Shown: piece after piece, positions 10,014 through 20,932 of the stretch
How positions within the stretch are numbered: position 1 is the stretch's first letter
How the letters are laid out: each line of letters begins with the position of its first letter
Program-made: the position numbers and the translations under genes
NCBI GenBank assembly: GCA_017559525.1
Contig: JAFYRI010000003.1
Location: 124,001 to 188,000 of the forward strand
Direction of reading: 5' to 3'
DNA: 64,000 nt
Source: Alphaproteobacteria bacterium
Lineage (GTDB): Bacteria > Pseudomonadota > Alphaproteobacteria > CAAHEQ01 > UBA3637
Notes under the pieces: generated by a model
Told to the model about the DNA's origin: nothing
The model's database searches: none
Seen by the model: only the letters and a program-made list of their open reading frames with translations

Positions 10014-10865
10014 AGCTTGATATCCTGATGTTAAACTAAAGCTGGTCTTTCCATCTTCTGAAATAGTAAAATCATAAGCGCATGTTGCTTCAATCGTTGT
10101 TGTCGGGGCTGTGAATTTACAACTGCAGTTGGCTTCAACCTTTGTTGTTGGTGGTGTAAAATCGCAACTACATAATCCATCTGTTGGTAAACATGCTTCT
10201 TCCAATAATAAATCCAAATTAGGCTTGGGGTTACATATTGTGTTAGAAGGACAGCACCAACCAAAGTTTTGATAGCTACATGATAATTCTGAGGATTGAT
10301 TACACTCTGCTATACATTCAGTGTGATTTTCATTAATGGTTGTGCCATTTTCGCATGGACGGCAAACTCCGTATTGTGTGTCGCAATATCCGTTGAAGGA
10401 TGTTCCACAGTCTTCATTTGTTTTGCAAGAGGAACCTAATGCTTTTCCAAGGAATGAAAAAATAATATCATTACTTTCTAAACAGTTAGAAAAGGGGTAT
10501 CCAAATTTATTGAAAAATGATAAGTTGTTTTCTGTTTCCATTTCCAATAGGTGATTACATACGCCTTTTGGAACAGCTTGAGCTAAAACAAAGATATTGT
10601 TAGTGCTGTTTTTTGATGTATATAAAGGATAGGTGGTATTGGGTGTGAATGAGGTAACTTTTGTCCAATCTGAGGGGGTATTCGTTGTTTGTTGTTGTGT
10701 TTCTGAAATAAAAACAAGTTTAGCATCGTTTAATAATGTGTTTGCTTTATGTTTATCCATAGCGTATGTAATTCCCCAAGTAGTACCAATAGATAAAACA
10801 CCAGTAATAGCTAATACGCCAATAATTTCTGCCATAGAACGTCCAGATTGACTAGATATATACAT
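9519..10865 (-). CDS. Prepilin-like N-terminus, cysteine-rich repeat surface protein
   Basis: A 448-residue protein beginning with a class III (type IV prepilin-like) leader: SQSGRSMAEIIGVLAITGVLSIG, where cleavage after Gly8 would leave an N-terminal Arg and place the conserved Glu at position 5, followed by a 20-residue hydrophobic helix. The rest is extracellular in style: Cys pairs and CxxC motifs from about 103, short repeats (CSCDFTPPTT, CSCKFTAPTT, CAYDFTISED; 232-270), then three C-terminal repeats (about 285-338, 341-400, 402-448) built on GQYCYLKY and LYGAC. It probably sits on the surface through a type II secretion or type IV pilus-like machine encoded elsewhere; function unknown. 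ATG at 10865 follows AAAGGA. The same leader occurs at 27228 and in the pseudogene at 24559. Confidence 0.8.
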   Translation of the reverse strand: MYISSQSGRSMAEIIGVLAITGVLSIGTTWGITYAMDKHKANTLLNDAKLVFISETQQQTTNTPSDWTKVTSFTPNTTYPLYTSKNSTNNIFVLAQAVPKGVCNHLLEMETENNLSFFNKFGYPFSNCLESNDIIFSFLGKALGSSCKTNEDCGTSFNGYCDTQYGVCRPCENGTTINENHTECIAECNQSSELSCSYQNFGWCCPSNTICNPKPNLDLLLEEACLPTDGLCSCDFTPPTTKVEANCSCKFTAPTTTIEATCAYDFTISEDGKTSFSLTSGYQACPSGQYCYLKYSDNGCGTSASASHTGTLYGACTDLTLVNQGCPVQTSSTQLFSECTGCGNGQYCYLKYSNTGCTASAAASAGATGETVLYGACTDLTLANQGCPVEISSTQPFSNCTGCGEGQYCYLKYKTHSSGTCSNASANHDGKLYGSCLALPSTSAYCPM

Positions 10866-10882
10866 CGTTTATTCCTTTGTTT

Positions 10883-11683
10883 TTAAACTGCAACAGGGGC
10901 TTTAATTGTTGGATGACATTGATAATCTTCTAATATGAAATCTTCATATACAAAATCATTAATGTTTTTGACATTCGGATTGATTTTCATTTTGGGTGCT
11001 GGATAAGGCGTGCGAGAAAGTTGTTCTTTGACTTGATCAAAGTGATTGTTATAAATATGAGCATCACCCAGTGTGTGAACAAATTCACCATAGCCTAAAC
11101 CACAAACTTGAGCCATCATCATGGTTAATAATGCATATGATGCAATATTAAATGGTACACCTAAAAACATATCACAACTACGTTGATACAAATGGCAAGA
11201 CAACTTACCATTTGCAACATAAAATTGACACATCATATGACAAGGTGGTAATTTCATTTTGTCTACTTGAGATGGGTTCCAAGCTGTTAAAATTAAACGT
11301 CGGTCATTTGGTTTTGTTTTAATGCGTTCAATTAAGTTTCCAAGTTGATCAATCCCATCACCATTCCAGTTGCGCCATTGATATCCGTAAACTGGTCCTA
11401 AATCACCATTTTCATCTGCCCATTCATCCCAAATGGTAACACCATTATCTTTTAAATATTTGATATTTGTTTCCCCCTTTATGAACCATAACAATTCATG
11501 AATAATGCTTTTTAAATGAACTTTTTTTGTTGTAACAAGAGGAAAACCTTTGTTTAAATCAAAACGCATTTGACGAATAAATACGGAACGTGTACCAACG
11601 CCAGTTCTATCTGTTTTATCTGTGCCGTTTTCTAAGATATCTTTTAATACATCTAAATACGGTTGTTCAATTGCTTGTTCCAT
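10883..11683 (-). CDS. thyA: Thymidylate synthase
   Basis: Converts dUMP to dTMP with methylene-tetrahydrofolate as carbon and hydride donor. The 266-residue product contains the catalytic cysteine in LPPCHMMCQ (Cys148), the dUMP-phosphate Arg motif [13 protein letters not shown], and DAHIYNNH. Length matches bacterial ThyA (E. coli 264). ATG at 11683 is preceded by AAAGGA; the frame is open to 11716 but that extension overlaps the folA stop region. It follows folA by 13 nt, the usual pairing because ThyA makes dihydrofolate that FolA must recycle. Confidence 0.97.
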   Translation of the reverse strand: MEQAIEQPYLDVLKDILENGTDKTDRTGVGTRSVFIRQMRFDLNKGFPLVTTKKVHLKSIIHELLWFIKGETNIKYLKDNGVTIWDEWADENGDLGPVYGYQWRNWNGDGIDQLGNLIERIKTKPNDRRLILTAWNPSQVDKMKLPPCHMMCQFYVANGKLSCHLYQRSCDMFLGVPFNIASYALLTMMMAQVCGLGYGEFVHTLGDAHIYNNHFDQVKEQLSRTPYPAPKMKINPNVKNINDFVYEDFILEDYQCHPTIKAPVAV

Positions 11684-11696
11684 AATTATTCCTTTC

Positions 11697-12260
11697 TTAT
11701 TGTTGATGAATGGCATTAAAAATATGTTCTAAAATATCGGGGGTTTGAATATCTTTTTTAACCCAAACAGTTGTGACAATATTATCTAATTTTTGTGGAG
11801 TACCAATACGCTCATAATACGCATGCATTGCATTAATACATGGTGTAATATCTACCGGTGTTCCGGAAAATTCTGAGCTTAAATTTGGTAAGTATTCCGA
11901 ATCAATAATGACATCTGGCATTGTGTTTATGTTGGTCATAAACAGTTTATAAATACTAGCTCCACCGACAATAAATAAATCATTTTCAAATGTATCAAAA
12001 TCATGATAATCTGTATGTACAAAATGATTTTCTGTGTCGGATACTTGATATGTTTTATCAAAAGTTAAAACATGTAATTTTCGGTTTGGTAAAGTCCGAT
12101 TAGGGAAGCTTTCGTACGTTGTTTGTCCGGCCACTAAATGATGGCCGTTTGTGATACGTTTAAAACGTTTAAAATCGGATGAAACATGCCAAGGAATATT
12201 TGGTCCAATACCGATAATGTTGTCATTCGTATGGCGACACCAAATTGCAATTTTTGTCAT
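11697..12260 (-). CDS. folA: Dihydrofolate reductase
   Basis: Reduces dihydrofolate to tetrahydrofolate with NADPH, regenerating the cofactor used by ThyA just downstream. The 187-residue protein shows [20 protein letters not shown] (the NxxPWH/DxxxF substrate region, with the acidic residue as Asp), GQTTYESFP, and the NADPH-binding IVGGASIY. It is somewhat diverged and longer than the classic 160-residue enzyme, with about 25 extra C-terminal residues. ATG at 12260 follows AAAGGG; a longer open frame to 12314 runs through the promoter and is rejected. Confidence 0.92.
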   Translation of the reverse strand: MTKIAIWCRHTNDNIIGIGPNIPWHVSSDFKRFKRITNGHHLVAGQTTYESFPNRTLPNRKLHVLTFDKTYQVSDTENHFVHTDYHDFDTFENDLFIVGGASIYKLFMTNINTMPDVIIDSEYLPNLSSEFSGTPVDITPCINAMHAYYERIGTPQKLDNIVTTVWVKKDIQTPDILEHIFNAIHQQ

Positions 12261-12284
12261 TAAATATACCCTTTCATGGTCGCT

Positions 12285-12314
12285 AGTATAATAGTATATG
12301 GAGGTCAAAGTCAA
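12285..12314 (-). promoter_or_regulatory. Sigma70 promoter of folA-thyA
   Basis: On the minus strand TTGACT (12309-12314), 18-nt spacer, TATACT (12285-12290), 25 nt before the folA start. Confidence 0.6.
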
Positions 12315-12444
12315 GAGAGAAGTTTTTTATAAGTACATCTCTTTTTCATAATCTCATTAGTAAATCAATTTGCTTAAAATGTTAACAAAGGGTAAAAGAT
12401 AATTGAAAAATAGATAAAAAAATATTTTTTTTTACGAAAGTATG

Positions 12445-12471
12445 TTGACAAGGCATTTTTTTAATTATAAA
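12445..12471 (+). promoter_or_regulatory. Probable promoter of obgE
   Basis: Exact TTGACA at 12445-12450, then TATAAA at 12466-12471 (15-nt spacer, short) in an AT-rich region just before obgE. The -10 assignment is uncertain. Confidence 0.5.
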
Positions 12472-12481
12472 AGGTAAATGA

Positions 12482-14047
<1,566 letters not shown>

Positions 14048-14051
<4 letters not shown>

Positions 14052-14356
14052 TTGATTTTGTTTTTAAACAGTTAGATAACGGCAAAGCTGAAGATCTCGT
14101 CAAGATTAATTTGAAAGGTCGTGCCAGCTTTGCCGATTTTCTTATTGTTGCAACGGGAACATCTTCTCGTCATGTAATGGCATTAGCCGATAGTTTGGCA
14201 AAAGATTTAAAAAAAGAAGGCTATCTTGCTAAAATAGAGGGTAAAAATTCAGATGGGAATTGGATGGTTGTAGATGCCGTAGATGTTATCGTTCATATCT
14301 TTACAGAAGATTCTCGAGAATATTATGCTTTAGAACATATGTGGGGCAAAAATTAG
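14048..14356 (+). CDS. rsfS: Ribosomal silencing factor RsfS, without a standard start codon
   Basis: RsfS binds uL14 on the 50S subunit and blocks subunit joining in starved cells. The core is clear: ADFLIVATGTSSRHVM, EGKNSDGNWMVVDAVDVIVHIF, SREYYALEHMW. The family's first helix (VDFVFKQLDNGKAEDL) is encoded from 14051 on, yet the first ATG/GTG/TTG in frame is TTG at 14111, which would delete about 20 conserved residues and has no ribosome site. Only rare codons (ATA 14048, ATT 14105) precede it. The likeliest expression is by -1 shift from the H1-like gene at the A9 run. A homopolymer error in the sequence would give the same picture, as an in-frame fusion. The 3' end overlaps the GT6 gene tail to tail by 4 nt. 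Confidence 0.85.
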
Positions 14357-15210
14357 TTTTTCTTTTTGTTTGAAAAACCTCTTAGATATTGTCTACCACC
14401 ATATTTTGCATCTTCTTTTTCGCGTAAAATCATTTTTATATTTTCTTGTGGAATATTATACGAATAAGGATTATAGCAGTCACTAGACCAATTATATTCC
14501 GGCGTTAAGAATAAAGGATTTTTATCCAAAATATACTTGTTTAAATAAGATTCATCATGCCAAACACTCATGATGTTGTTTTGTTCATCAATTTGAATAT
14601 TTTTTAAGCACTCTGTTGACAGTTGAATAAAATCATCAATTTGTCCACCGTAAAAAGAACCTTGAACATAGTATTTTTCTTGTCCATATGGTACATAAGC
14701 TGTTGATTTTTCATTGCGCTCATAGGTGGCTGCTTGAGATTGTTGCCAAAATGCTGGGTGTATAGCAACTATTAAACCTTGTTCTTTTGTTGGAAAAATT
14801 TCTTCATTGATTGGTTTGATAATTAGAGCATTTGCATTAAAGAAATATATATAATCATATTGTTTTAATTGATCTTTTATATCTAAAAACATCTCAAAAC
14901 GTTTTAACGTGACATCTGGAAAGTTTTTATATTTTGCCTTAATACGAGTTGTATTATGAGGCAGTGTCATTTTTTCGTCATCTGTAAATACAAAATAATG
15001 TTTATTATGGTGTGGTAAAAAATTTTTTTGGGCACTTTTGTAAAAATCTTCCCAAAAAACGGTATATCTGTTTGTCATAATGTATAATACCGCTATATTT
15101 TTGGGGAAAATGATATGGCTATATATACACATACCACATATGAACATAATGATAAATGTTAAGAAGTATAAGATATGGTTTTTAGCAAATATAAAGCATG
15201 GCTGTTTCAT
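14353..15210 (-). CDS. Glycosyltransferase family 6 protein (ABO blood-group / alpha-1,3-Gal(NAc) transferase type) with N-terminal membrane anchor
   Basis: GT6 enzymes are retaining transferases adding Gal or GalNAc in alpha-1,3 linkage, best known from the human ABO enzymes. The 285-residue protein carries GT6 marks: YDYIYFFNANALI with NAN (125-127) in place of the animal DxD, typical of bacterial members; AATYERNEKSTAYVP; YYVQGSFYGG; and WHDESYLNKY (217-226). Residues 12-35 form a hydrophobic helix, giving a type II membrane topology like the animal enzymes. ATG at 15210 (GTG at 15213 possible) overlaps the acetyltransferase gene end by 29 nt. Donor specificity cannot be read from sequence. 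Confidence 0.88.
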   Translation of the reverse strand: MKQPCFIFAKNHILYFLTFIIMFICGMCIYSHIIFPKNIAVLYIMTNRYTVFWEDFYKSAQKNFLPHHNKHYFVFTDDEKMTLPHNTTRIKAKYKNFPDVTLKRFEMFLDIKDQLKQYDYIYFFNANALIIKPINEEIFPTKEQGLIVAIHPAFWQQSQAATYERNEKSTAYVPYGQEKYYVQGSFYGGQIDDFIQLSTECLKNIQIDEQNNIMSVWHDESYLNKYILDKNPLFLTPEYNWSSDCYNPYSYNIPQENIKMILREKEDAKYGGRQYLRGFSNKKKN

Positions 15211-15655
15211 CACAACATTCTACTTTTGGACATTTTAAACAATCACCAAAAACTTTGTAGGGCAGTGTCTCCTTTTTAACCTTTTTAAACCCACAGTTTT
15301 TGAAAAACTCCACTTGATATGTTAATGTGAAAACTTGAGGTAATCCAATACTACGAGCTTTAGCTAAGCATGCATTGACCAATATCTTTCCAATTCCTCG
15401 ACGTTTATAATTATCGGATACAGCCAAAGAAGCCACTTCGCCGATATCTTTCCACAATACGGATAATCTGGAACATCCAACAACTTTACCATCCATTTCA
15501 AAGACAACAAAGTTAAAAATATTACGATAAATATCCACAGGAGATTTCATTAACATCAATCCCTTTTTGGCGTGCCCATTAATCAATTTTAAAATGGTTG
15601 GGACATCCTCTAAAGTTGCGCCTCTGATATGACCAGATAAAGATGTGTCGGACAC
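15182..15655 (-). CDS. GNAT family N-acetyltransferase, ArgA-like short form
   Basis: A 157-residue acetyl-CoA-dependent transferase: GNAT motif A is VSDNYKRRGIGKILVNACL, with VVFEMDGKVVGCSRL before it and VEFFKNCGFKKV after. The tail DCLKCPKVECCDE resembles the C-terminal Cys segment of short N-acetylglutamate synthases, so a role in arginine precursor synthesis is possible but unproven. GTG at 15655 is chosen: AGGAG lies 7 nt upstream and only 10 nt separate it from the parC stop. The open frame upstream (to 15922) is a shadow of parC. Confidence 0.82.
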   Translation of the reverse strand: MSDTSLSGHIRGATLEDVPTILKLINGHAKKGLMLMKSPVDIYRNIFNFVVFEMDGKVVGCSRLSVLWKDIGEVASLAVSDNYKRRGIGKILVNACLAKARSIGLPQVFTLTYQVEFFKNCGFKKVKKETLPYKVFGDCLKCPKVECCDETAMLYIC

Positions 15656-15665
15656 GTGGAATCTC

Positions 15666-17879
15666 CTATTTAAATTTATTGGAACGCGGGAAACCAACTG
15701 GTGGGATTTTACCAACCGTTGCACGTCGGGCAAGCCATGGTGTAATATCTCGTTCAATACGCGTCCCATTTCCGGACGGGAAAGCCAGACCATCTTCCAC
15801 GTTAAAGAATTTAACGTCAGACAACATTGCTCCTGCATATTTTTGTAAAATAACGCCGCTGCCTCGAGCCATTGTCGGAATTTCTTCAGCCTTAAAGACA
15901 ACCATTTTACGATTTGTGCCAATAACAGCTACATGATTGCCGATAACGGGTGTGCACAAAATAGCTTTATCATCAGATACATTCATAATGATTTTGCCGG
16001 CACGCGTTTGGGCAATGACATCTTTGGCGGCCACAATAAATCCTTTGCCCTTTGATGAGGCAACAAATAAGTTTTCATCTGCCTTATAGATGAACATGGC
16101 GATAATATCGGCATCTTGTGGCAGATCAATAGATAAACGGATTGGTTCACCAAAACCACGTCCTCCACTGATTTTATCACCTAGTAATGTATAAAAACGA
16201 CCATTTGTGGCAAAGAACAAAATATTATCCGTTGTATAAGTTGTCAAAGATAGTTTCAGTTCGTCACCTTCTTTAAATTTCAAATCGGATACATCTGTAT
16301 GACCTTTTAAAGAGCGAATCCAACCGAGTTTGGACAACACAACGGTAATTGGTTCTTTTTCGACCATTGCTTCAATTGGAACATCAATTTCAATTGGGGC
16401 ATCTGCAATTTGTGTACGTCTGGTACCCAATTCTGTTTTTTGCCCGAATTGTTTTTTGATGAGGGATATTTCTTCGGATAATTTTTTAAAGCGTAATCCT
16501 TCATCACCCAACATAGTTTCAAGGCCTGCTTTTTCCAAAGCTAAATCTTCAAATTCACGGCGTAGTTGTTCTTCTTCTAACTTACGTAAAGAACGTAAAC
16601 GCATATTTAAAATGGCTTCAGCTTGAACTTCGCTGAGGCTGAACTCTTCAATCATAATTGGTTTTGGTTCATCTTCGTTACGAATGATTTCAATGATGCG
16701 GTCCAAATTTAAATAAGCCAAAATGAAACCTTGCAATAATTCCATGCGATGACGAATTTTGTCCAATCGGTAATTGGAACGACGAATTAAAACAATTTCA
16801 CGATGTTTTAAGAAAGCAACCAAAACCTCTTTCAAACTCATAACGCGTGGCGTATGATCAGCATCCAATACGTTCATATTGAGGTTGAAGTTGACTTGTA
16901 AATCCGTAAATTTGAACAAATGTTCCATTAATTGTTCTGGTTGTACGCTACGAGATTTTGGCTCCAAAACAATACGCACATTTTCATCGGATTCATCGCG
17001 AATATCGGCCAATAACGGTAATTTTTTCTCAGCCAATAATTTAGCGATTTTCATAATCAAATCGGATTTTTGAACTTGATATGGAATTTCGGTGATAACG
17101 ATTTGATAACGGCCTTGGGACAATTCTTCTTTTTCCCATTTAGCACGAACCTTCATCGCGCCACGACCAGTTGTATATGTTTTAATTAAACTGTCGCGGC
17201 TTTCTACCAACAAACCACCAGTCGGGAAATCTGGCCCCAACACAAAATCCATTAATTTTGCCACATCGGCATCCGGATGCTTAATTAAGTGGATGAGAGC
17301 ATCACATACTTCACCAACATTGTGTGGTGGAATATTTGTGGCCATACCAACGGCAATACCACTGGAACCATTTGCAAGCAAGTTTGGAAACCCTGCAGGC
17401 ATTACGCATGGTTCTTCTTCAGTGCCATCATACGTTTTATCAAAATCAATGGCATTGTCATCCAATCCATCCATAATGGCCATAGCAACCGATGTTAATC
17501 TGGCCTCAGTATAACGCATAGCAGCAGCACGGTCACCGTCAATGTTACCAAAGTTTCCTTGTCCATCTACTAACGGATAACGCACAGCAAAGCTTTGAGC
17601 CAAACGCACCATTGCATCATAAACAGCTGTATCACCGTGAGGGTGGTATTTACCAATCACATCCCCAACAACACGGGCACATTTTTTAAAGCCTGTGGTT
17701 GGGTCTAATTTCAAACCACGCATAGCGAATAACAACCGTCTGTGAACAGGTTTTAAGCCGTCACGCACATCTGGCAAAGAACGAGCTACAATTGTACTCA
17801 TAGCGTAGGCCAAATATCGTTCGGATAAAGCATCCGCTAGTTTGGTTTCCTTAATTTGTTCTGTTTCATTTATTGTCAT
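15666..17879 (-). CDS. parC: DNA topoisomerase IV subunit A
   Basis: Breakage-reunion subunit of topoisomerase IV, which unlinks daughter chromosomes. The 737-residue protein has the active-site tyrosine in [10 protein letters not shown] (Tyr123), the quinolone region [12 protein letters not shown] (Thr84 and Asp88 at the GyrA Ser83/Asp87 positions), and a short C-terminal wheel ending [12 protein letters not shown]. The short C-terminal domain and lack of a GyrA box (QRRGGKG) favour ParC over GyrA. First gene of a leftward set with the acetyltransferase and GT6 genes. Confidence 0.94.
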   Translation of the reverse strand: MTINETEQIKETKLADALSERYLAYAMSTIVARSLPDVRDGLKPVHRRLLFAMRGLKLDPTTGFKKCARVVGDVIGKYHPHGDTAVYDAMVRLAQSFAVRYPLVDGQGNFGNIDGDRAAAMRYTEARLTSVAMAIMDGLDDNAIDFDKTYDGTEEEPCVMPAGFPNLLANGSSGIAVGMATNIPPHNVGEVCDALIHLIKHPDADVAKLMDFVLGPDFPTGGLLVESRDSLIKTYTTGRGAMKVRAKWEKEELSQGRYQIVITEIPYQVQKSDLIMKIAKLLAEKKLPLLADIRDESDENVRIVLEPKSRSVQPEQLMEHLFKFTDLQVNFNLNMNVLDADHTPRVMSLKEVLVAFLKHREIVLIRRSNYRLDKIRHRMELLQGFILAYLNLDRIIEIIRNEDEPKPIMIEEFSLSEVQAEAILNMRLRSLRKLEEEQLRREFEDLALEKAGLETMLGDEGLRFKKLSEEISLIKKQFGQKTELGTRRTQIADAPIEIDVPIEAMVEKEPITVVLSKLGWIRSLKGHTDVSDLKFKEGDELKLSLTTYTTDNILFFATNGRFYTLLGDKISGGRGFGEPIRLSIDLPQDADIIAMFIYKADENLFVASSKGKGFIVAAKDVIAQTRAGKIIMNVSDDKAILCTPVIGNHVAVIGTNRKMVVFKAEEIPTMARGSGVILQKYAGAMLSDVKFFNVEDGLAFPSGNGTRIERDITPWLARRATVGKIPPVGFPRSNKFK

Positions 17880-18040
17880 GAGGCGATTTTATCTTAAAAA
17901 TTTTAATAATTCAAGTAAAAAATGAGATTTTATGTAGAGGATTTAGGGATATTTTATCTATGCTTTGTGGCGTATTGCGCGTAAAAATTATTCGCCTTAT
18001 GTGTAGTGAGTGTTGAACATAAATAAAAAAGGGGGTAATA

Positions 18041-18385
18041 ATGAAAAAAATATGTTTAACGGTTGCTGTGGCGGCGTTATTTATTTCGTTTACAGCTAAT
18101 GCTGAAACGGCTAAAGGTAAAGTGGTTGATACTGATGGTCATACGATTACTGTTCAAACACAAAATGGTGATCATGTGACGATGGCGTTAACCGATGATA
18201 CAAAGTATCGCAAGAAAAAAACATCAAAACATAATATGAAAAAACACAGTAAAAAACATGCAAAAAGCAAAACATATTATGAACCATTAGTTGAAGAAGA
18301 TGATTGGATTGAATTGACATATACACCGGCAAAAGATAGCACGTCTAATGCGGTTGTAGAAGATATTGTTGTCTATGATGATTAA
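18041..18385 (+). CDS. Small exported protein of unknown function
   Basis: A 114-residue protein with a clear signal peptide (KKICLTVAVAALFISFTANA, cleavage after about residue 21), then GKVVDTDGHTITVQTQNGDHVTM, a short beta-rich segment, a His/Lys-rich stretch (KKKTSKHNMKKHSKKHAKSK, about 63-82) and an acidic end. The beta segment resembles small OB-like periplasmic domains (DUF5666 style), but I cannot assign a family. The His/Lys cluster could bind metal or polyanions. ATG follows AAAGGGGG. A terminator lies directly behind. Confidence 0.7.
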   Translation: MKKICLTVAVAALFISFTANAETAKGKVVDTDGHTITVQTQNGDHVTMALTDDTKYRKKKTSKHNMKKHSKKHAKSKTYYEPLVEEDDWIELTYTPAKDSTSNAVVEDIVVYDD

Positions 18386-18393
18386 TAAATAAT

Positions 18394-18425
18394 GGGGCTT
18401 GCAGATAAATGTAAGCCCTTTTTTT
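18394..18425 (+). terminator. Terminator after the small exported protein
   Basis: Stem GGGCTT/AAGCCC (18395-18400 with 18413-18418), extended by CA/TG pairing, followed by seven T. Confidence 0.85.
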
Positions 18426-18435
18426 AGGAGGTAAT

Positions 18436-18804
18436 ATGCATAAAACAATATTGTCATTTGGAATATTATTAGTTTTAACAGCTTGTCACAGTGTGCAAGA
18501 ATATGAAGATTATTTGGATAGTTGGGTAGGGCGTAGTGAAGCTGATTTAGTGGCTAGTTGGGGTGCACCAAGTCAAATGCAAAATTTAGGTGGAGGGCGT
18601 CAGTTGTTTACTTACATCAAACAAAAAACGGTTATGGAAACTGGAACCGTTCCTCAAGATGTGAACTTTGGTAATTATTCATTGTATAGTCCACAAAATG
18701 ATGCAATGCAATCAGAAACGCTGTATTATTGTGAAACAACATTTACTACCCAAAATGATATCATTGTGGATTACTCTTGGGCTGGCGATGCTTGTGTGAG
18801 ATAA
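18436..18804 (+). CDS. Small lipoprotein of unknown function
   Basis: A 122-residue protein with a lipoprotein signal ending in lipobox LTAC (Cys17 lipidated). The mature part begins with SVQEYEDYLDSWVGRSEADLVASWGAP, a fold start seen in small outer-membrane lipoproteins of the SmpA/BamE superfamily type (helix followed by GxP), then beta segments with two further Cys (YYCETTF, GDACV). No exact function. AGGAGG lies 5 nt before the ATG at 18436. Convergent with nagB. Confidence 0.72.
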   Translation: MHKTILSFGILLVLTACHSVQEYEDYLDSWVGRSEADLVASWGAPSQMQNLGGGRQLFTYIKQKTVMETGTVPQDVNFGNYSLYSPQNDAMQSETLYYCETTFTTQNDIIVDYSWAGDACVR

Positions 18805-18823
18805 CAAAGTTAATAGTTATCTC
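18798..18823. terminator. Hairpin across the two convergent stop codons
   Basis: Perfect 8-bp inverted repeat GAGATAAC/GTTATCTC (18798-18805, 18816-18823) covering the ends of the lipoprotein gene and nagB. No T-run, so termination is only suggested. Confidence 0.4.
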
Positions 18824-19557
18824 TCTAGGGCTTTTTTGTCACATACGAATTCTACATTAGAATGATTTTGTAACATACTTGCTGGACATTTGACAGATAT
18901 AGGTCCTTTTGTTGATAAATGAATGGCTTCAACTTTTTTAGAACCTGTTGCTAGTACAATTATACGGCGAGCTTCAAAAATAGTTTTTAGGCCGATTGTA
19001 ATAGCTTTTGTTGGTACATCTTCTATTTTGTCGAAGAAACGAGAGTTCGCTTCAATTGTACTTTGTGTCAAAGCTTGTTCATGGGTTGGTGTATTAAAGG
19101 TAGTGTCTGGTTCATTAAAAGCTAAGTGCCCATTTTCACCAATACCAGCTAATTGAATGTCAATCCCACCAGCATCTTTAATGGCTTGTTCATAGGATAG
19201 ACAAAATGCTGGAATATTGTTTGCCATACCATCAGGGATATGAATATTCTTTGGCGGAATATCCACATATTTAAATAAATTTTCTTGCATAAAATAATGA
19301 TAACTTTGTGGATGGTCTGGTGTTAAACCAATATATTCATCCATATTAAACGTCATAACATTTTTGAAAGAAATTTCTTCATTTTGATAAGCACGAATAA
19401 GGCGTTCATATACTGGTATAGGTGTTGAACCTGTTGGTAATCCCAAAACCAAATAAGGTTTTTCAGGTGTTGGTGTAAATCCTTTGATGGCGTTCATAAT
19501 TTCTTTTGCTGCATAATCGGCAACTTCTGCTACCGTTTCAAATGATAATATGTTCAT
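18817..19557 (-). CDS. nagB: Glucosamine-6-phosphate deaminase
   Basis: Converts glucosamine-6-phosphate to fructose-6-phosphate and ammonia, feeding amino sugars into glycolysis. The 246-residue protein shows PTGSTP (phosphate loop), NMDEYIGL (catalytic Asp region), GGIDIQLAGIGENGHLAFNEP and AITIGLKTI. Length is typical of the shorter, non-allosteric NagB. No nagA lies beside it; the divergent neighbour is an OprB-type porin, which suggests sugar uptake and use controlled from the shared 142-bp gap. Confidence 0.95.
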   Translation of the reverse strand: MNILSFETVAEVADYAAKEIMNAIKGFTPTPEKPYLVLGLPTGSTPIPVYERLIRAYQNEEISFKNVMTFNMDEYIGLTPDHPQSYHYFMQENLFKYVDIPPKNIHIPDGMANNIPAFCLSYEQAIKDAGGIDIQLAGIGENGHLAFNEPDTTFNTPTHEQALTQSTIEANSRFFDKIEDVPTKAITIGLKTIFEARRIIVLATGSKKVEAIHLSTKGPISVKCPASMLQNHSNVEFVCDKKALER

Positions 19558-19699
19558 AATGCTCTCCTTTCATATTAAAAAACATATAAAAAAGCCCATC
19601 AAAATGCAAGCCTTTTATACCGACATTATGTGGTATTTTCTTTACTTTAATATACCTGTTTCCCATATACAATATATCCATAATCATAAAGGGGGAAAT

Positions 19700-20851
19700 A
19701 TGAAAAAAATTTTATTATCAACAACTATTTGTTTACTGTGCTTACCGGCATTAGCAACAACACACGAAACAAAATCTATCACGCAAAAATACAATGATTT
19801 TAAACAAGAACTGCAAGACAAAACGGGCATTTCTTATTCCATCGACATATCTGCATTAATGCAACGAGGCGCTCCTAATGGTAAAGGAACCGCCTGGCAA
19901 ACAATGTACTATGGGGATGTCAATTGGGATATGTTTAATAGCGATACTTTTGGTGCAGGGTCAATACAAATCGCTTACAATGCCGTTCGCTATTGGGGAA
20001 AAAGTGCAACCAACATTGGTAACCGTATCGGCGTCATTACAGATATCAACGATTATCCAAGCAATTCCAACGAATTTGATCAGCTCAGCTATACCCATCA
20101 ATTTCCTGGACGTATGAAGTGGTTATCTGTGACGCTTGGTCAATTTCCTATGTATAATTTTGATGGCAGCGCATACTTAGCAAATCAACAAACAAACTTT
20201 TTGAATTACGCTCTTTCTCAAAACGGATCATCAACTTATCCAACGGCCAGTTTAGGGGCCTATGCGACAATTGCACCGAACGATGAATGGTCTTTCACAG
20301 TTGGTATGCAAGATGCTCATAATATTTCCGGAGAAACAATTTCGTCTAACAAATTCGGCAAAGGAAAATACACATCGTTTGCCAGCGCTAGTTATACACC
20401 AACCGATAAAAATGGTAATCAAAACCAATATAGCGTGATGTTTTACAATCAACCGGGCGTACCTCAACAACCTGGAACAAGCAATGGATGGAGCATAAAT
20501 TTCTTACAATATTTGACGGACAAATTTGCCGTAACAGGACGTATTAATGGTGCCAGTAATTCTCCTGAAACTATCAAACAATCTTATGTGCTGGGTGTTG
20601 TATACAACAATCCATTTAACCGAAATAATTTGGATCAAATTGGATTTGCTGGTGCTGTTAATAAACTCAATAAATCCGTTAATGGTCCAGGAACAAGATC
20701 TGTGGAAAATGTATTGGAAGCCTATTATGCTTTTGGTTTGTCCGATTTTATGACAATTACACCGGATGTACAATTTTACATTAATCCAGGTGCCAATCAA
20801 AAATCCAATACAGCAACCATAGCATCTATTCGTGCAACTATGATGTTTTAA
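19700..20851 (+). CDS. OprB-type carbohydrate-selective porin
   Basis: A 383-residue outer-membrane beta-barrel. Signal peptide KKILLSTTICLLCLPALA, then a helical segment (KYNDFKQELQDKTGISY) and many amphipathic strands: LSVTLGQFPMYNFDGSAY, NQYSVMFYNQPG, and an aromatic C-terminus ending MMF, as needed for Bam recognition. The order of segments (DKTGISYSIDIS, GQFP) matches the OprB family of sugar porins. I chose ATG 19700 because of AAAGGGGG just upstream and the signal peptide; the frame is open for 50 codons more without such features. Divergent from nagB. Confidence 0.83.
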   Translation: MKKILLSTTICLLCLPALATTHETKSITQKYNDFKQELQDKTGISYSIDISALMQRGAPNGKGTAWQTMYYGDVNWDMFNSDTFGAGSIQIAYNAVRYWGKSATNIGNRIGVITDINDYPSNSNEFDQLSYTHQFPGRMKWLSVTLGQFPMYNFDGSAYLANQQTNFLNYALSQNGSSTYPTASLGAYATIAPNDEWSFTVGMQDAHNISGETISSNKFGKGKYTSFASASYTPTDKNGNQNQYSVMFYNQPGVPQQPGTSNGWSINFLQYLTDKFAVTGRINGASNSPETIKQSYVLGVVYNNPFNRNNLDQIGFAGAVNKLNKSVNGPGTRSVENVLEAYYAFGLSDFMTITPDVQFYINPGANQKSNTATIASIRATMMF

Positions 20852-20878
20852 TAGTATTTAAGATACGTTTGTAAATAT

Positions 20879-20914
20879 AAAAAAGTTCTGTTATTGCAAA
20901 CAGAACTTTTTACA
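20879..20914. terminator. Bidirectional terminator between the porin and ankyrin genes
   Basis: Perfect 12-bp stem AAAAGTTCTGTT/AACAGAACTTTT (20881-20892, 20899-20910), A-rich before and T-rich after, between convergent genes. Confidence 0.85.
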
Positions 20915-20932
20915 TATAGCTGCTAACAATAT

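Noticed and set aside
15656..15922. N-terminal extension of the acetyltransferase frame into parC
   Set aside because: The extension reads parC out of frame; GTG 15655 has a good AGGAG and starts right where GNAT homology begins.
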